From NCBI GenBank assembly GCA_017893485.1, contig CM030358.1, forward strand, positions 256,430,477 to 256,494,476: a stretch of DNA of 64,000 bases, read 5' to 3'. The position numbers and the translations under genes are program-made. Numbering within the stretch: position 1 is the stretch's first letter; each line of letters begins with the position of its first letter. This DNA comes from Hemerocallis citrina. Its lineage: Eukaryota; Streptophyta; Magnoliopsida; Asparagales; Asphodelaceae. The notes under the pieces are model-generated. The model saw nothing but the letters and a program-made list of their open reading frames with translations, had not been told where the DNA came from and made no database searches. Shown here in pieces: positions 36,832 through 48,838 of this stretch.

Positions 36832-37064
36832 TGTCTTAATATCTGAGGTGTTTTCAATTTGTGTCATGTACATGCTACAATTTTGTAAGTTTTCTCTCTC
36901 GTAAACAACAATAGTTATTTGAAATGAAACCATAGCAACATGGCTACGCCTTTTTACTTTTAAGAAGAAAAAAAACACTAAACTTATACATATAATGATA
37001 TAAACAATGGTTAAGCCAAGAAGGGTCTTGGAGACCACCTTTTAAGACTCGCCTCAATCCACCA
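36832..37064. other. Interval between CACTA and copia D
   Basis: AT-rich, unassigned; no gene or repeat recognised. It ends with the copia target site (cacca, 37060-37064). Confidence 0.5.
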
Positions 37065-37225
37065 TGTTAGATGTTATATTAGACGTTATATTACTCAGTT
37101 TAGTTTAGTCTCATATCGGAATATGTATTAGTTTAGTTATTGCTTCTCTCCTATATATAGAAGACATTGTACTCAGTTATAATCAATTCAATAACTTTTT
37201 CTCAATCTCTTTGTTAACCTTAACA
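37065..37225 (+). repeat. 5' LTR of copia D
   Basis: TGTTAGATG ... ccttaaca, 161 bp. Contains 'ctcctatatatag' (about 37149) as TATA region. Confidence 0.92.
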
Positions 37226-37237
37226 TGGTATCAGAGC
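37226..37237 (+). other. Primer-binding site of copia D
   Basis: TGGTATCAGAGC, complementary to the 3' end of plant initiator tRNA-Met, directly after the LTR. Confidence 0.95.
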
Positions 37238-37588
37238 ACTAATTCCTAAAAAAAAATTCCCTCGCTCATCTAGAAACCTAATTACACAAATTTCTTATCT
37301 TTTTCTTACTGCCTTCAACAACAACAAGAGCCGATCACAACAACAAGAGCGGCATCAACAATAGGCACGAGCGGCAACAAAAGCTGCAAAATCCCTTCTC
37401 CCTCACTGCTACATCTCTGATTTCCTCAACCTCTCGATCTCCCTTCTTCTCCGACTCCAACATCCCCGAATCCCGACGACCTCAAAATCCTGAATTCCTC
37501 CCCCCCCCCCCCCCCCCCAACATCCAAAATCTCGAGGACCTCCAAATCCCCAAATCCCTTCTCCACATCCGTTACCCTACCCAAAACC

Positions 37589-40500
37589 TGTAACACACCA
37601 CCTTTTTTTTGACTCCAAACTCAATTCCTTCAATTTCTATATCACTTTAAACGTAAACTAAGACAATTATAATTCAAATAAAATTTTGGCAGAGTTTCCT
37701 CTGTAATTTCTGTCCCGAAACACAAATAGCTTACGGAATTCTGCTCATAATTCCGTAGGTCACAACACATGCAATAATTTCATGAGCTCCCTAGGCCAAA
37801 ATGAGTAGAAACATACCGACAATATAATATCATGCTCTGGGGGCCAAACTCATAATAGATATCAAATATCAATTAAAAATCATAAAACTCTTTGAAAACG
37901 AGACAAAAGTTTTAGAAAAATATTTGTAAAACATACCACAGAGGCCCGGTACTCCACAACGAGATGGGTACGGGTCACAAACATACCATACCACTCCGCA
38001 CTTTACTCATCATCATCATCTACATGCTTATACATTCAAAATACAATTTAAACCATAAATTCCACTATTCACATAACTGAACTCATACATAAAATTTAAA
38101 GTAAAAGACTTCACTCAACAAAATCTACGCCTCACCTCTACACTGCTGAGGACCTGTAACAGTAGGGGATCTAGGGTAGTCCTGGAACTCTCCTAACCCC
38201 CCAAACACTAAGGGGTTAGTCATTTCTGGTGTGAGTATAATTCACTAATCTAATAAATAAATCCAACTATATAAGGAAAATAAATTAAACTTACAATTTT
38301 CAAGATAAGAAAATTCAGCTTGAAATCTGAACATAAAAACATGACAAATCCGACTTTATATCAAAATACACTTTAAATCCTCACCCATCTATATATCCAT
38401 AATTCTACACCTATTACAATATGCATCACACTAATATCACAAATAATTTTATTTTACCATTCCTTTGTATCTACAAACTCACGACTCATAATTTTCATAC
38501 TCATCTTCATTCGTAAACACTTTCTTTCTCATTCTCATATCACGCTCATCACATTCATTTATTTCTTATAACATGTATCATAGCGTCTCGCCATACATCA
38601 CTTCTCTCATTATAAATTACAACTATCTACTTTTCATCCAAATTTCATCACACGACTTATTTTAATACTCATTCTCATTTTATCATACTCTACTCTTCAT
38701 TTCCATCACACAATACCGATGTTAAATTAACAATCCACCAGCTCACCCTGGAAATTGTGCCAAGGCAGGTAGTTCCCACCATTTCCATGGAAATAGCGGG
38801 CGGGTAGTTTCCCGACACAATTCTAAGGCATGCCAACTTGTTTCAAGCCATACTTTACTTTAATAATCACTTTCATAATACAATTACTTCATACTATGCA
38901 TATTAACACATGTCTCTTTTACTTTTTCATTTTAAATTAACCACATACTGCATTTACCATTTCTTTCCATACACAAACTCATAACTCATATCCCTTCATA
39001 TTTATTTTCATTCACAATCACTTTCTTTCACATTCACAATTTCACTTTCTTTACTTTCTCATTCTTATTTACACTCATTTATTTTATTAGTTTGTTGACC
39101 AGTGTCTATGTCATGACACAACTGAAGCCGATAACTCAGTCAAAATACAGATTGCTACCTACCAAGGGTCTAACGCATGACATTCACATCACATCGCTGC
39201 CACATAGGTCTTACGCATTAAATACACATATCGCTGCAACATAGGTCTTACGCATCAAATACACATATCGCTGCCACATAGGTCTTACGCATCAATTACA
39301 CATCTCTTTTTCTCCTTTTCAGTGCCCACACAACTGACCTCCTCGTACAACACAGGGATCTCTATGCCTCCCCTCCCGTACATTTCAATCCCGCTAACCT
39401 ACCATATCACCCAGATCCAGGTGTCCTAAGCATCTATCATTTGTGGGCTAGATTGAAAGTACGGTTGCGCGCATGTCCAACCAAGACTAAAGCCAAAATG
39501 CTAGTCAAACAAATATAATACGTGGATCAATGCTCCATAGGAGTCTTACACATCCGATGCTACGTCTTCCTCCTGGCCCTATACCAGCGAGGGAAACTCC
39601 TGATCCCCAAATATAATTTGAGGCAATATATAACTCCTGATCTCCAAATATAAAATTTGGGGCAATATATAACTCTTGTTCCCAGGTATATCCCGGGCCT
39701 GTGGGGTCTAGCCCAAACCCCTGGGAGATTGTGCGGCACTGCAATATTTAATTCTCCTTTATAACTCCGTATATAAATATATGTCTCCAAATAACTCCTT
39801 TATAATATAACTCCTTTATAATATAACTTCGCCCTTTTTAATATAACATGACTGCATATAACTCCATTAAATACATAAGCATACACAAGCCATTAATCTC
39901 ACCTGATATCATATAAAATTCTCATTTACCACCCACACGTCACACACACATCATATCCATTTCGCATCACATTCTCACATAAAATTTCCAATTTATCACC
40001 CACATAACACACCTACACCATATCATCATTTCATCATGTTATCACATCACATTGTCATGTCATATTTTACATATCATATATATCTACACACACCATGCTT
40101 CCCATCTTATCACATTAGTCCTGAGATCACACGTCACACATACACATACATTCACATACATATATCGGATCATTACAACCTCGTAGCATATAGATATTTA
40201 TCTATAAGCATCAACACACTCCTATACATATATATATATACTAATTTCTTACACCTCATAATTTACTCTGTATCATACATACGAATTTTTTTCTATATTC
40301 AATATACTTTACATTTCACACACAGCAAACCATATTTTAACATTGTCATAGCACATTATGCACATAAAATAAAAAGATCATACTCACTTGAGATCCTGTG
40401 ACGACTCGAAACACCCCGTCATGCATCCGAAATCGCTAACATCACCTCCACTAATTCCTTTCTCCAAATCAACTCCACCATGAGCTAGAGCACCCTTCAA

Positions 40501-41020
40501 TTAGCCTTTCCCCCAATTTAATTTGAAAACCAAGGAGAATCGAAGCGGATTTAGGTGGGGAGAAATCGAACCGAAATGGGTTTCGGTGGGGGTGTTTTGG
40601 TCGGGATCGAAACCAGGGAGAGAAAGAGGAAGGAGAAAGGAATTGGGGGGGGGATGGAAAATTATATAATTATATATATTTAATAAGGAATAATTACATA
40701 TAAGCCCCCAATCTCCAAAATATTTCAAACAAACCCTAACTCGATACTTTAATAATACGAACAGTACAAAATACAATAAATTTATCGCATAATAATCCTC
40801 CAAAATTATAAAATAAAAAAAATAAACAATATTTCTTCATATATAAAACCTCAACTCTTGGCTCCAATATATCATCTACACCAATCCAACACAAATATCC
40901 ATACCAAAATCAATATTTAAAAATAAAACAAAGTAAGATATACCTTAAAAATAATTCTCACCACTTCAAAGATATAAAAAAGGGTATTCTCGGTATTTTT
41001 AAAAAATTCAAGGTGTTACA
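37589..41020 (-). mobile_element. Solo LTR E (Tekay-like, 3432 bp)
   Basis: TGTAACACACC ... AGGTGTTACA with a perfect duplication aaacc (37584-37588, 41021-41025). The TATA region and CT-rich leader read on the minus strand (about 40690 downward), so it is inverted relative to copia D. It shares termini with the other long solo LTRs but is diverged from them. There are no internal genes; the frames at 39505-40803 are shadows. Confidence 0.9.
39193..39305 (+). repeat. 37-bp repeats in solo LTR E
   Basis: 'atcgctgc(c/a)acataggtct' starts at 39193, 39230 and 39267, three units of exactly 37 bp. Confidence 0.9.
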
Positions 41021-41777
41021 AAACCCTAGCCGCCTAATCTTCCAATTTTCCAAAACCCTAATCGCACCTGAAACCCTAGTCGCCCAAATCTTCCAATCTT
41101 CCAAAACCCTAACCACCACTGCCTTCTTCCATATTTTCTTCCTAACTCTCCAACCTTATCCCTATAGCCCAAATACTCATAACTGAACCCAAACCTGAAA
41201 CCCGACCCGATTACCCTACAGGCTATACCCAAAACATGTTCCTGTTTCAACAACAACAACAACAAGGGAAGAAAAAAAAAAGCTGAATACCAAACCCAAA
41301 CCCAATCCATACCCGAAAACCAAACCAACTCAACTCCAATCCTAACTCTAACCCTAACACTACTACCCTCTTACTCCCTGCTCTGTCTGCCACCGTCCGG
41401 TTGTTGTCCGTCATTCCAAAAGTCCCCAAAAAAGTCAAAAATTCCAACAAAAAATTGCAAGTATTAGTCCTTCTCTAATGGAACCCCAGTTTCGCCAGTT
41501 TCTTCCCGTCTCCACTGCCTTCCAGTTACTACATCTTCCTCCTCCCCATCTAGATCCCGACAACAGCAGCAGAGCTGCTGTCATCTTAATTTCGGCCTCC
41601 TCCTTACTCTCAGCATCAACCTTAACTCTACACCATCCCTTCTTCCAACACCAGCAACATCCAGATCTCTATCCCGATCCCGACATCAGCAACATCATCG
41701 TTCTCATTTTGATCTCTACCACAACAACACTAGTCTCATTTCCTCCTCACCGTACTTCTTTTCTTACATCTTCTGCC

Positions 41778-43389
41778 ATGACTGTCGCTCTGGCTTTGCC
41801 ATCTCCTATTGATTGGGCCAATCTTCAGCATTGTCTCGCTTAGTTGGAACTCAAACTCTTGGGTCAGTCTGTCCATACTGGATCCTCTGCCCCTGCATTC
41901 TCTGTTACTCCTGGTAAGAATTCTTCATGAATTTTAGATTCTGGTTCATCACATCATCTTACTATTAATTATACACTACTCACTCTCTTTTCCTTCACAC
42001 AGCCGATGGCTCGCAACTTCTCACTACACACTCAGAATCTATTAGCTCTCCCTCTCTCACAGTGCCTTATGTTCTTTATGCTTTCCATTTATCCATGAAC
42101 CTTATTTCCATTAGCACTTTATGTGATAGTGATCTTGTCGTTACATTCGATTCTTTAGGTTCTATCACAAATTCACACATTCGACAGAAGTTTGGGCGTG
42201 CTAGTCGGTATGGTCGTCTATATCATCTAGTATTCTACATGCACATAGATCTCATCATAGTTTTACTGGTGCTGTGTCTTCTAATGATGATCTGTGGCAT
42301 AGACATTTAGGTCATGTTAGTGGGTCCCGTCTCAAGACTTAAGCCTGTATTGGGCTGTCTTTCCTTTACATGTTTGTCTGTTTCTCAAGGTTGTCAGTTG
42401 ACCAAATACATAGCACTCCCTTTTAATAACAAAAGCACTTCTCAAATCACTCATCCTTTTCTTGTACCTTCTAAAAAATGCTATCTCTATTATGTTGCCT
42501 TCTTAGATGACTTCACTCGATCTACATGGGTTTTTCTTATGCACCAACAATCTGATATTCCTAACATTTACCAGTTCTTTACGACTATGATTCACACTCA
42601 GTTCGGTGTGCACATCAAGATTTTTCACTCAGACAGTGCTTGTGAGTACACTTCCACTAATATGAGATCGATCCATCAGTCTCACGGCACACTTGTTCAA
42701 CAATCATGCTCTCACACACATAAGCAGAATTGTGTAGCTGAACACAAGCATCGTCACATTCTTGAGACGACTCGCGCTACTTTACTCTCCTCTTCTGTTC
42801 CTCATGCTTTTTGGGTTGAAGCTGTCATGACTTCTATCGGCCTCATTAACATCACTCTCTCGTCTACCATATCTGGTAGACACCTTATAATGCTCTTCAT
42901 CACTCACCACCAGACTACAACATGATCCGTACTTTTGGATGCACCTATTACGTCCTTCCTCCTACTGAGCGCACGAAGCTGACCGTCCGAGCTGCTAAGT
43001 GCGTTCACCTAGGTATCAGTTTAGAGCACAAAGGATATCGTTATTTTGATCCCTTAGCGGGTCGTGTCCATATTTCTCGACATGTCTCCTTTGTAGAAGA
43101 CTCTCCTTACTATATATCCTCTCCTGAGGATACTAGCTTTCTCGATTCCCTGATTCCCTCAACTACCACCCCAGACACATCTTCATGCATTTCCTTTGAT
43201 CCCACTCCTTTGGATCCTCTCCCATCTCACACAAACATTACGACTCCTGCCCCTCATACACAGGCCCCTTCCATACCACTTGCATCACCGCAGCCGCATA
43301 CACCCACACTATCTGCATCCCCACCGCTGTATGCACCCACCCCACTAACTTCCCCTCTATACCATGCACATCCATCACCAATTCGTTAG
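41778..43389 (+). pseudogene. Copia D protease and integrase
   Basis: ATG at 41778 (MTVALALPSPIDWANLQ) follows a low-complexity leader. The protease motif ILDSGSSHHLT has its DSG at 41947-41955; the preceding tryptophan codon is TGA (41938-41940). Integrase pieces: YYVAFLDDFTRSTWVFLM (first D, about 42490), FHSDSACEYTS (second D, about 42622), CVAEHKHRHILETTRATLL (E, about 42730), and the copia-specific RTFGCTYYVL ... EHKGYRYFDP ... HVSFVEDSPYY (42925-43110). The usual N of SDNGGE and G of QNGVAER have changed. The His-Cys part near 42300 is frameshifted. Stops also at 41841 and 42308. Confidence 0.88.
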
Positions 43390-43539
43390 TCTACACGTTC
43401 CACTTTGGGCATCCCACTGACACGCTATACACCTGATGCTACTGATCCTTCTGACCAGATTGGCTTTGCCACCATGGCCTCTTACTCACCATAGTTTCAT
43501 GCATACCTCACCGCTATACACTCCATACATGAGCCCAGA

Positions 43540-45015
43540 ACCTATCAGGTTGCAATTCAATATCCCGAGTTGTAGGAAGCTATTGCAGAGGAGTTATGTG
43601 CATTTGATTAGACTGACACTTGGGATGTTGTACCACTACCAGATAGCGTCAAGCCTGTTATCTACAAATGGATCTTCAAGGTTAAATATCAACATGATGG
43701 CTCTATTGAGCGGTACAAGGCTCGTCTAGTTGCCCGAGGATTTACTCAAAAGTAGGACATTGATTATGATGAGACTTTTGCTCTAGTTGCATAGATGACT
43801 ATAGTTCACACTCTCCTTGCCATTACTATCATCCGTCAGTGGTCGTTATACCAGATGGACGTGAAGAATGTCTTTCTTCATGGTACCTGTCTGAGGTTTC
43901 TTACATGCAACCTCCTCCTGACCTCTTGTCATGTTTGTCATTTACGTCGTGATATATATGGTCTGAAACAGGCTCCTCGAGCATGTTTGAGTGTTTTCGC
44001 CGTGTCATCACACAGGCCAGTTTCATTCATAGTTCACAGAACCACTTTATACTTATGCGATCAACACCACAGGGGAGGGTTCTTCTACTACTATATGTTA
44101 ATGATATGATTATTACTTGGGATGAATCTGCAAGCATTGCATCTACTCAGAGATACCTTCACCAGTAATTTCATTATAAGGATCTTGGCCGACTATGCTA
44201 CTTTCTGGACCTAGAGATTACCCACGGATCTCGAGGAATACTCATTCTCAGTAGAAATACACATCAGAGATTATCTCCGTTGCATGTCTCTCTGACACTC
44301 AATCAGCTGATACTCCCTTAGAGCTTCATGTGAAGCTTCATCCCAAAGATGGTGAGCTCCTTCCCGATCCTACTAGATATAGGCAGATTGTTGGTCTTGT
44401 CTACTTATGCATGACCATACATGATATTGCTCATGCAGTCAGTTTGTTTCAGCTCCTCGATCAGTTCACTACAATGCTCTTCTTCGGATCCTCATATATC
44501 TTCAATGCACTATCACTCACTCATTATTCATGCCTTCCATCTAAACTAGAGCTTAGTGCATATTCTGATTCAGATTGAGCAGATGGTCCTACTACCAGCG
44601 AGTCTACCACAAGGTTTCTGTCTATTTCTTGGTGATTCGTTGATCTCATGACAAAGCAAGAAACAGGCAGTTGTTGCATGTTCTTCCACAAAAGCTGAGT
44701 ACAGAGCGAAGGCAGTTACCACTACAGAGATTGTTCATATTCGGTGGCTGATATCAGATATGGGTGTCACTCCTATAGGAGCTACTCCTCTTCATTGTGA
44801 TAATCGGGGTGTCTTGCATATTGCAAGTAACCCGGTCTTTCATGAGCTGACGAAGCACATAAAGATTGATTGCCACTATGTTTGCGAGTGTTTTGAGGCA
44901 GAGACCATTTCCCTTCATTTTGTGACCTCTTCACAGCATACATCATACTTCTTCACCAAATCCTACAATGTCCAAAGATTTCGATACTTGATGGGCAAGC
45001 TCACACTATTCCGTC
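43540..45015 (+). pseudogene. Copia D reverse transcriptase and RNase H
   Basis: RT: KWIFKVKYQHDGSIERYKAR (about 43669), LYQMDVKNVFLHG (43849), IYGLKQAPRACL (43955), and the active site as YVND (44094-44105) instead of YVDD, which should abolish polymerisation. RNase H: ELSAYSDSD (44553), STKAEYRAKAVTTTE (44686), TPLHCDN (44783), HELTKHIKIDCHYV (44845), YFFTKSYNVQRFRYLMGKL (44950). Stops occur near 43576, 43610, 43755, 43792, 44166 and 44578, with several frameshifts. The end lies just before the polypurine tract. Confidence 0.9.
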
Positions 45016-45037
45016 CCACCGTGAGTTCGAGAGGGGG

Positions 45038-45201
45038 TGTTAGATATTATATTAAATGTTATATTACTCAGTTTAGTTTAGTCTCATATCAAAATATGTA
45101 TTAGTTTAGTTCTTGCTTCTCTCCTATATATATAGGAGACATTGTACTCAGTTATAATCAATCCAATAACATTTTTCTCAATCTCTCTGTTAACTTTAGC
45201 A
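45038..45201 (+). repeat. 3' LTR of copia D
   Basis: TGTTAGATATTATATTAAATG ... actttagca; aligns to 37065-37225. Confidence 0.92.
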
Positions 45202-45290
45202 CATCACTACAACTAAGACTGGAAGAGCTACAACTCTTCATAGCTCAGCCTGAGGTGAGCTGCATCCAAGGCCCAGACAGGAGATCATAG

Positions 45291-45745
45291 GAAATGGAAA
45301 TCAACGACACGTTCCTCGTAAGATCGCTTTACAACAATCTGCGTTTTAGGGGTTGTAAACCTCTTTGGTCCTCGATCATTTGTAAAGCCGAAGCTCCACT
45401 TAAGGTGCTAGTTTCCTTGTGGCTCATACTCAATGGCACCATCCTCATGATGGAAAATTTGGTTAAGAGACAACCTAATTTAGTGACCAATTGCGAGTTC
45501 TGCAACGTGGGGATCGAATCTAGGGACCATCTTTGCATTTACTGCCACAGGAGCAAAGTGGTTTGGTCTGCGGTTCTGTGGGTTCTCGGAACCTCAGATT
45601 ATCCTCTGAGCTATAACGAGTTGTTAATTAGCACTAAGTTTGCAAGAATCAGACAAGAGATGAAGGAAGCATGGTTCATTGCCATCGTTGCCACAACAAG
45701 GATTTTATGACTAGATAGAAATAACTTTACTTTCTTGTGACTTAT
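45291..45745 (+). pseudogene. LINE tail: zinc-binding domain after reverse transcriptase
   Basis: The frame FLVRSLYNNLRF ... LWSSIICKAEAPLKV ... NCEFCNVGIESRDHLCIYCH ... VWSAVLWVLG resembles the zf-RVT domain (PF13966) at the end of plant L1-type LINE ORF2, with its CxxC...H...C cluster. It ends at a stop (45710) before LDRNNFTFL, the usual following motif, so one tryptophan codon is probably lost. No RT core is present: it is a 5'-truncated relic. Nothing is recognised in 45746-45944. Confidence 0.75.
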
Positions 45746-45944
45746 AATAGTATTTCTGGTAGACTAATCCAGATGCAGCAGAAGTATCGAAAGGGTGGAT
45801 CACCAATGCTGAGGTAGTAAGGAGATAGAAGTTGGGCAGACGCTTGATTGATAATGCTCAGGATGTTCCCACCCTCCAGGAATGTTGTTGGAGGGGTTTC
45901 TATTTCCTGTACTCTCAATATTGTATTTTGCGCACATTTTATTT

Positions 45945-46585
45945 TGATATTGTTAAGAATTGCAGAAAATCAGGGTCATATGATTCCAGCACAGATCTCA
46001 AAGTTTCTATAGGTAGATTAGTCATAACGGACCTCTTTAACAGGTTCGTTCCTTCTCCAGACTCCTCTACAAGAGGGGTGGCTTTCCAGCCCATAAAAAG
46101 TGATAGATTAAGCCTACTAAGAGAGACCCATTCCATGAAGGTTGTTAGTCAAATCTCTTATTCCCAAACAAGAGAGCTTATCTCTTGAGGGGGAGATTCG
46201 AATAGGAGATAAGGAATTCATAGTCGATCTAATGGATTCATATCAATCTCATGTACTGTTTCTCTTGCCTATAAATACTCTCCCCCCCTCCTCGGTCAGA
46301 TGGTAATCAACAGTTTCTCTCTTAAACTCTCTTTCTCTCTAGTTCTGACTTGAGCATCGGAGCGTCTGTCGCCGGGGCCACCCTCGGTGTTTCAAGCTTT
46401 TTGCAGGTCCATCGGCCGCATCAACAACCGTCGGATCCTGATCACGATGTTCAATCAAAAATCCATATTCAATCTCAAGAGCTTTAACCGCATTTCACGA
46501 CAAACATCAAAGGTCATATTTTAGTATTTTTCATCAAATATTAACTCACTATCTGTTTGCTCCCACACCAAAATAAGCAGCAACA
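45945..46585 (+). repeat. 5' LTR of Tat III
   Basis: TGATATTGTTAAG ... agcagcaaca, 641 bp, aligned end to end with 4097-4715. TATA at 46270; GC-rich hairpin block at 46355-46393. Confidence 0.86.
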
Positions 46586-46587
46586 AA

Positions 46588-46605
46588 TTTGCGTCATCTG
46601 TGGAA
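46588..46605 (+). other. Primer-binding site of Tat III
   Basis: ttgcgtcatctgtggaaa, two bases after the LTR. It corresponds to TTGGCACCGTCTGTGGGA in Tat II. Confidence 0.75.
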
Positions 46606-46630
46606 AACTACCCAAATCTAACTTATCGTC

Positions 46631-48118
46631 ATGCCACCAAGACCAAGAGGCAGAGCGGTGGCCTCAAGCCATCGCACCAATTCTCTTCGTCAAGCAGCTC
46701 CTCCTGTGGAAGATCTTATTCCTCCTCAACAGTTGCCCCGACAGCCTAGTCAAGTTCCCATCAATGGAGAGGCACCGGGGGGCTCTCAACAAAGCCATCA
46801 TAAAAAACATCCTCTGTATGATCGTGTTTAGAGATCTTTGCCAAATCATCAGTGCCAGGAAACAAGGAACTGATCTACAAATCCGCTTGAACGATATGTG
46901 CGCCCGAAACATAGGCCTCCAGCTCAGAACGTCAGGTAAACTCGAGAAGAAGCTCTTCTAGATAGAGATCAAGGCATTCCTCCACTTAAAAGGGGGCGTA
47001 CTGCAATAAGAAGCCCGACTCACGAGAGTCAAAAGCTTCTTGAGAGGAATAGAGGGAAAAAGGCGGATGCCCCGGTCACTAGGGTCGAATTGGAAATATT
47101 CAAGCTTGACATTCTCCGAGCTATCTAAGGTAGTCAAGATCTGGGCCGACCCTCCAAAGAATAATCCACCTACTCAACTGGACCTAAAGGGAAGGGCGAC
47201 CAAGTCCTTCACCGTATCCGAAAGGTAGAAGATTGTCTAGAGCAGATGAAGAATAAGGGGAACCGCTCCAGCAAGGCCTACCGCCCTAATCGACCTCCTT
47301 TTAGCAAAATTATCCTCGATGCACCCATCCCAAAGGACTTCAGAGCTCCTCAATTCGAATTATACGATGGGGAATCAGACCCGACTGACCATATCGAGAG
47401 TTTTAAGACCCTCATGATTGTCTACAATGCCACTGATGTGCTCATGTGTCAAACATTTCTCGCAACACTGAAAGGATCAGTAAGGGAATGATACTCCCGC
47501 CTCACTCCGGAGTCAATATTCTCCTTCAACCAACTCGATGAGCTCTTTATAGCGCACTTCGTTACCAGCCAAAAGGCTGAAAAGGAAAGTGCCTCCCCAT
47601 TGGAACTGAAGCAAAAGGAAGAGGAATTACTTAAAGACTTCACCAAATGATTTACTGCCAAAGCAAGGTCGATCTTCTCCTTGGACTCTTCAGTGGCAGC
47701 TGCAGCTTTCCGCCACAACGTCGCGCATAGAGAACTAAAAGCTTCTCTCGCGAAGAAGCCTCCTAAAGATTTCACTGAGCTCCTAGAAAGAAGTGACTAA
47801 TACATCAGAGTCGAGGAAGCTCACAATCCACAAGCTAAGAAAGAGTCACCTTCCGGAAACAAATGGAAGAATGCAAGCGAGGAAGCATCCAAGAAGTTCC
47901 AGAATACGGTGCACGTCAACGTCGTCCTCCTCCAACGCCCCGCTTCGACAAGTTCACTCCCCTGATAGCAATTGTGTATGTCATCCTCATAGCAGCTGAA
48001 AATGATGGGATAGTCCGTCCTCTTCGCATGATGATAATGGCCAGCAAAAGAAGAGACAGAAACAAGTGGTGCGCATTTCACAAGGACCATGGACACACCA
48101 CCGATGATTGTTGAGCCC
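46631..48118 (+). pseudogene. Tat III gag (broken)
   Basis: ATG at 46631 (MPPRPRGRAVASSH) opens 66 codons to 46831, then frameshifts. The gag domain reads FRAPQFELYDGESDPTDHIE (47341), FKTLMIVYNATDVLMCQTFL (47401) and, after a stop at 47489, LFIAHFVTSQKAEKESASPL (about 47543), then AAAFRHNVAHRELKASLAKK (about 47701). A zinc-knuckle-like WCAFHKDHGHTTDDC sits at 48069-48113, followed by a stop. Tat II has the same domain order. It would package element RNA if intact. Confidence 0.85.
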
Positions 48119-48338
48119 TTAAAGAATAGTGGAATTGATACCCCAAATGAATGTTCAGATCTACTTCAAGGTAATCAACACTGGAGTATCTATTTCTCAC
48201 AACTTCAATACTTGTATTCACTAATATTGATGAAAAGGAATCACAGCTCAAGAAAACAGATGATTACACAGGAGGGTCTAGAAGGAAGAAGAAGGTTGAA
48301 GAAGGAAAGTTTGTTAGAGGATTCAAGAAGAAGATAAA
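48119..48338. other. Unassigned segment before the gap
   Basis: No longer Tat gag. AT-rich, with repeated 'gaagaag' near 48283-48338. It may be the edge of another inserted element that continues into the gap. Confidence 0.4.
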
Positions 48339-48838
48339 NNNNNNNNNNNNNNNNNNNNNNNNNNNNNNNNNNNNNNNNNNNNNNNNNNNNNNNNNNNNNN
48401 NNNNNNNNNNNNNNNNNNNNNNNNNNNNNNNNNNNNNNNNNNNNNNNNNNNNNNNNNNNNNNNNNNNNNNNNNNNNNNNNNNNNNNNNNNNNNNNNNNNN
48501 NNNNNNNNNNNNNNNNNNNNNNNNNNNNNNNNNNNNNNNNNNNNNNNNNNNNNNNNNNNNNNNNNNNNNNNNNNNNNNNNNNNNNNNNNNNNNNNNNNNN
48601 NNNNNNNNNNNNNNNNNNNNNNNNNNNNNNNNNNNNNNNNNNNNNNNNNNNNNNNNNNNNNNNNNNNNNNNNNNNNNNNNNNNNNNNNNNNNNNNNNNNN
48701 NNNNNNNNNNNNNNNNNNNNNNNNNNNNNNNNNNNNNNNNNNNNNNNNNNNNNNNNNNNNNNNNNNNNNNNNNNNNNNNNNNNNNNNNNNNNNNNNNNNN
48801 NNNNNNNNNNNNNNNNNNNNNNNNNNNNNNNNNNNNNN
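48339..48838. other. Assembly gap (500 N)
   Basis: Exactly 500 unknown bases, so the size is probably a placeholder. Sequence to the left is plus-strand Tat gag and to the right minus-strand Tekay integrase, so unknown DNA is missing. Confidence 1.

Larger units (their letters stand above)
37065..45201 (+). mobile_element. Ty1/copia element D, gag-less, degenerate
   Basis: LTRs of 161 bp (37065-37225) and 164 bp (45038-45201), initiator-tRNA primer site at 37226, polypurine tract 'gttcgagaggggg' at 45025-45037. Target duplication is cacca (37060-37064) against catca (45202-45206), 4 of 5. The order protease, integrase, RT, RNase H is the copia order. Between the primer site and protease there is a CT-rich leader but no gag domain. 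A solo LTR (37589-41020) splits the leader. Copia C (49905-61520, minus) is a second member. Confidence 0.92.
45945..48338 (+). mobile_element. Tat element III, 5' part (same family as Tat I)
   Basis: 5' LTR, primer site and gag, then lost: after about 48118 the sequence no longer reads as Tat gag and it runs into the assembly gap. The LTR aligns to that of Tat I. The candidate left target site is tattt (45940-45944); the other end is not seen. Confidence 0.85.

Noticed and set aside
36501..36839. 112-codon frame near the CACTA right end
   Set aside because: It runs over the subterminal repeats and the inverted terminus, so it is not a gene.
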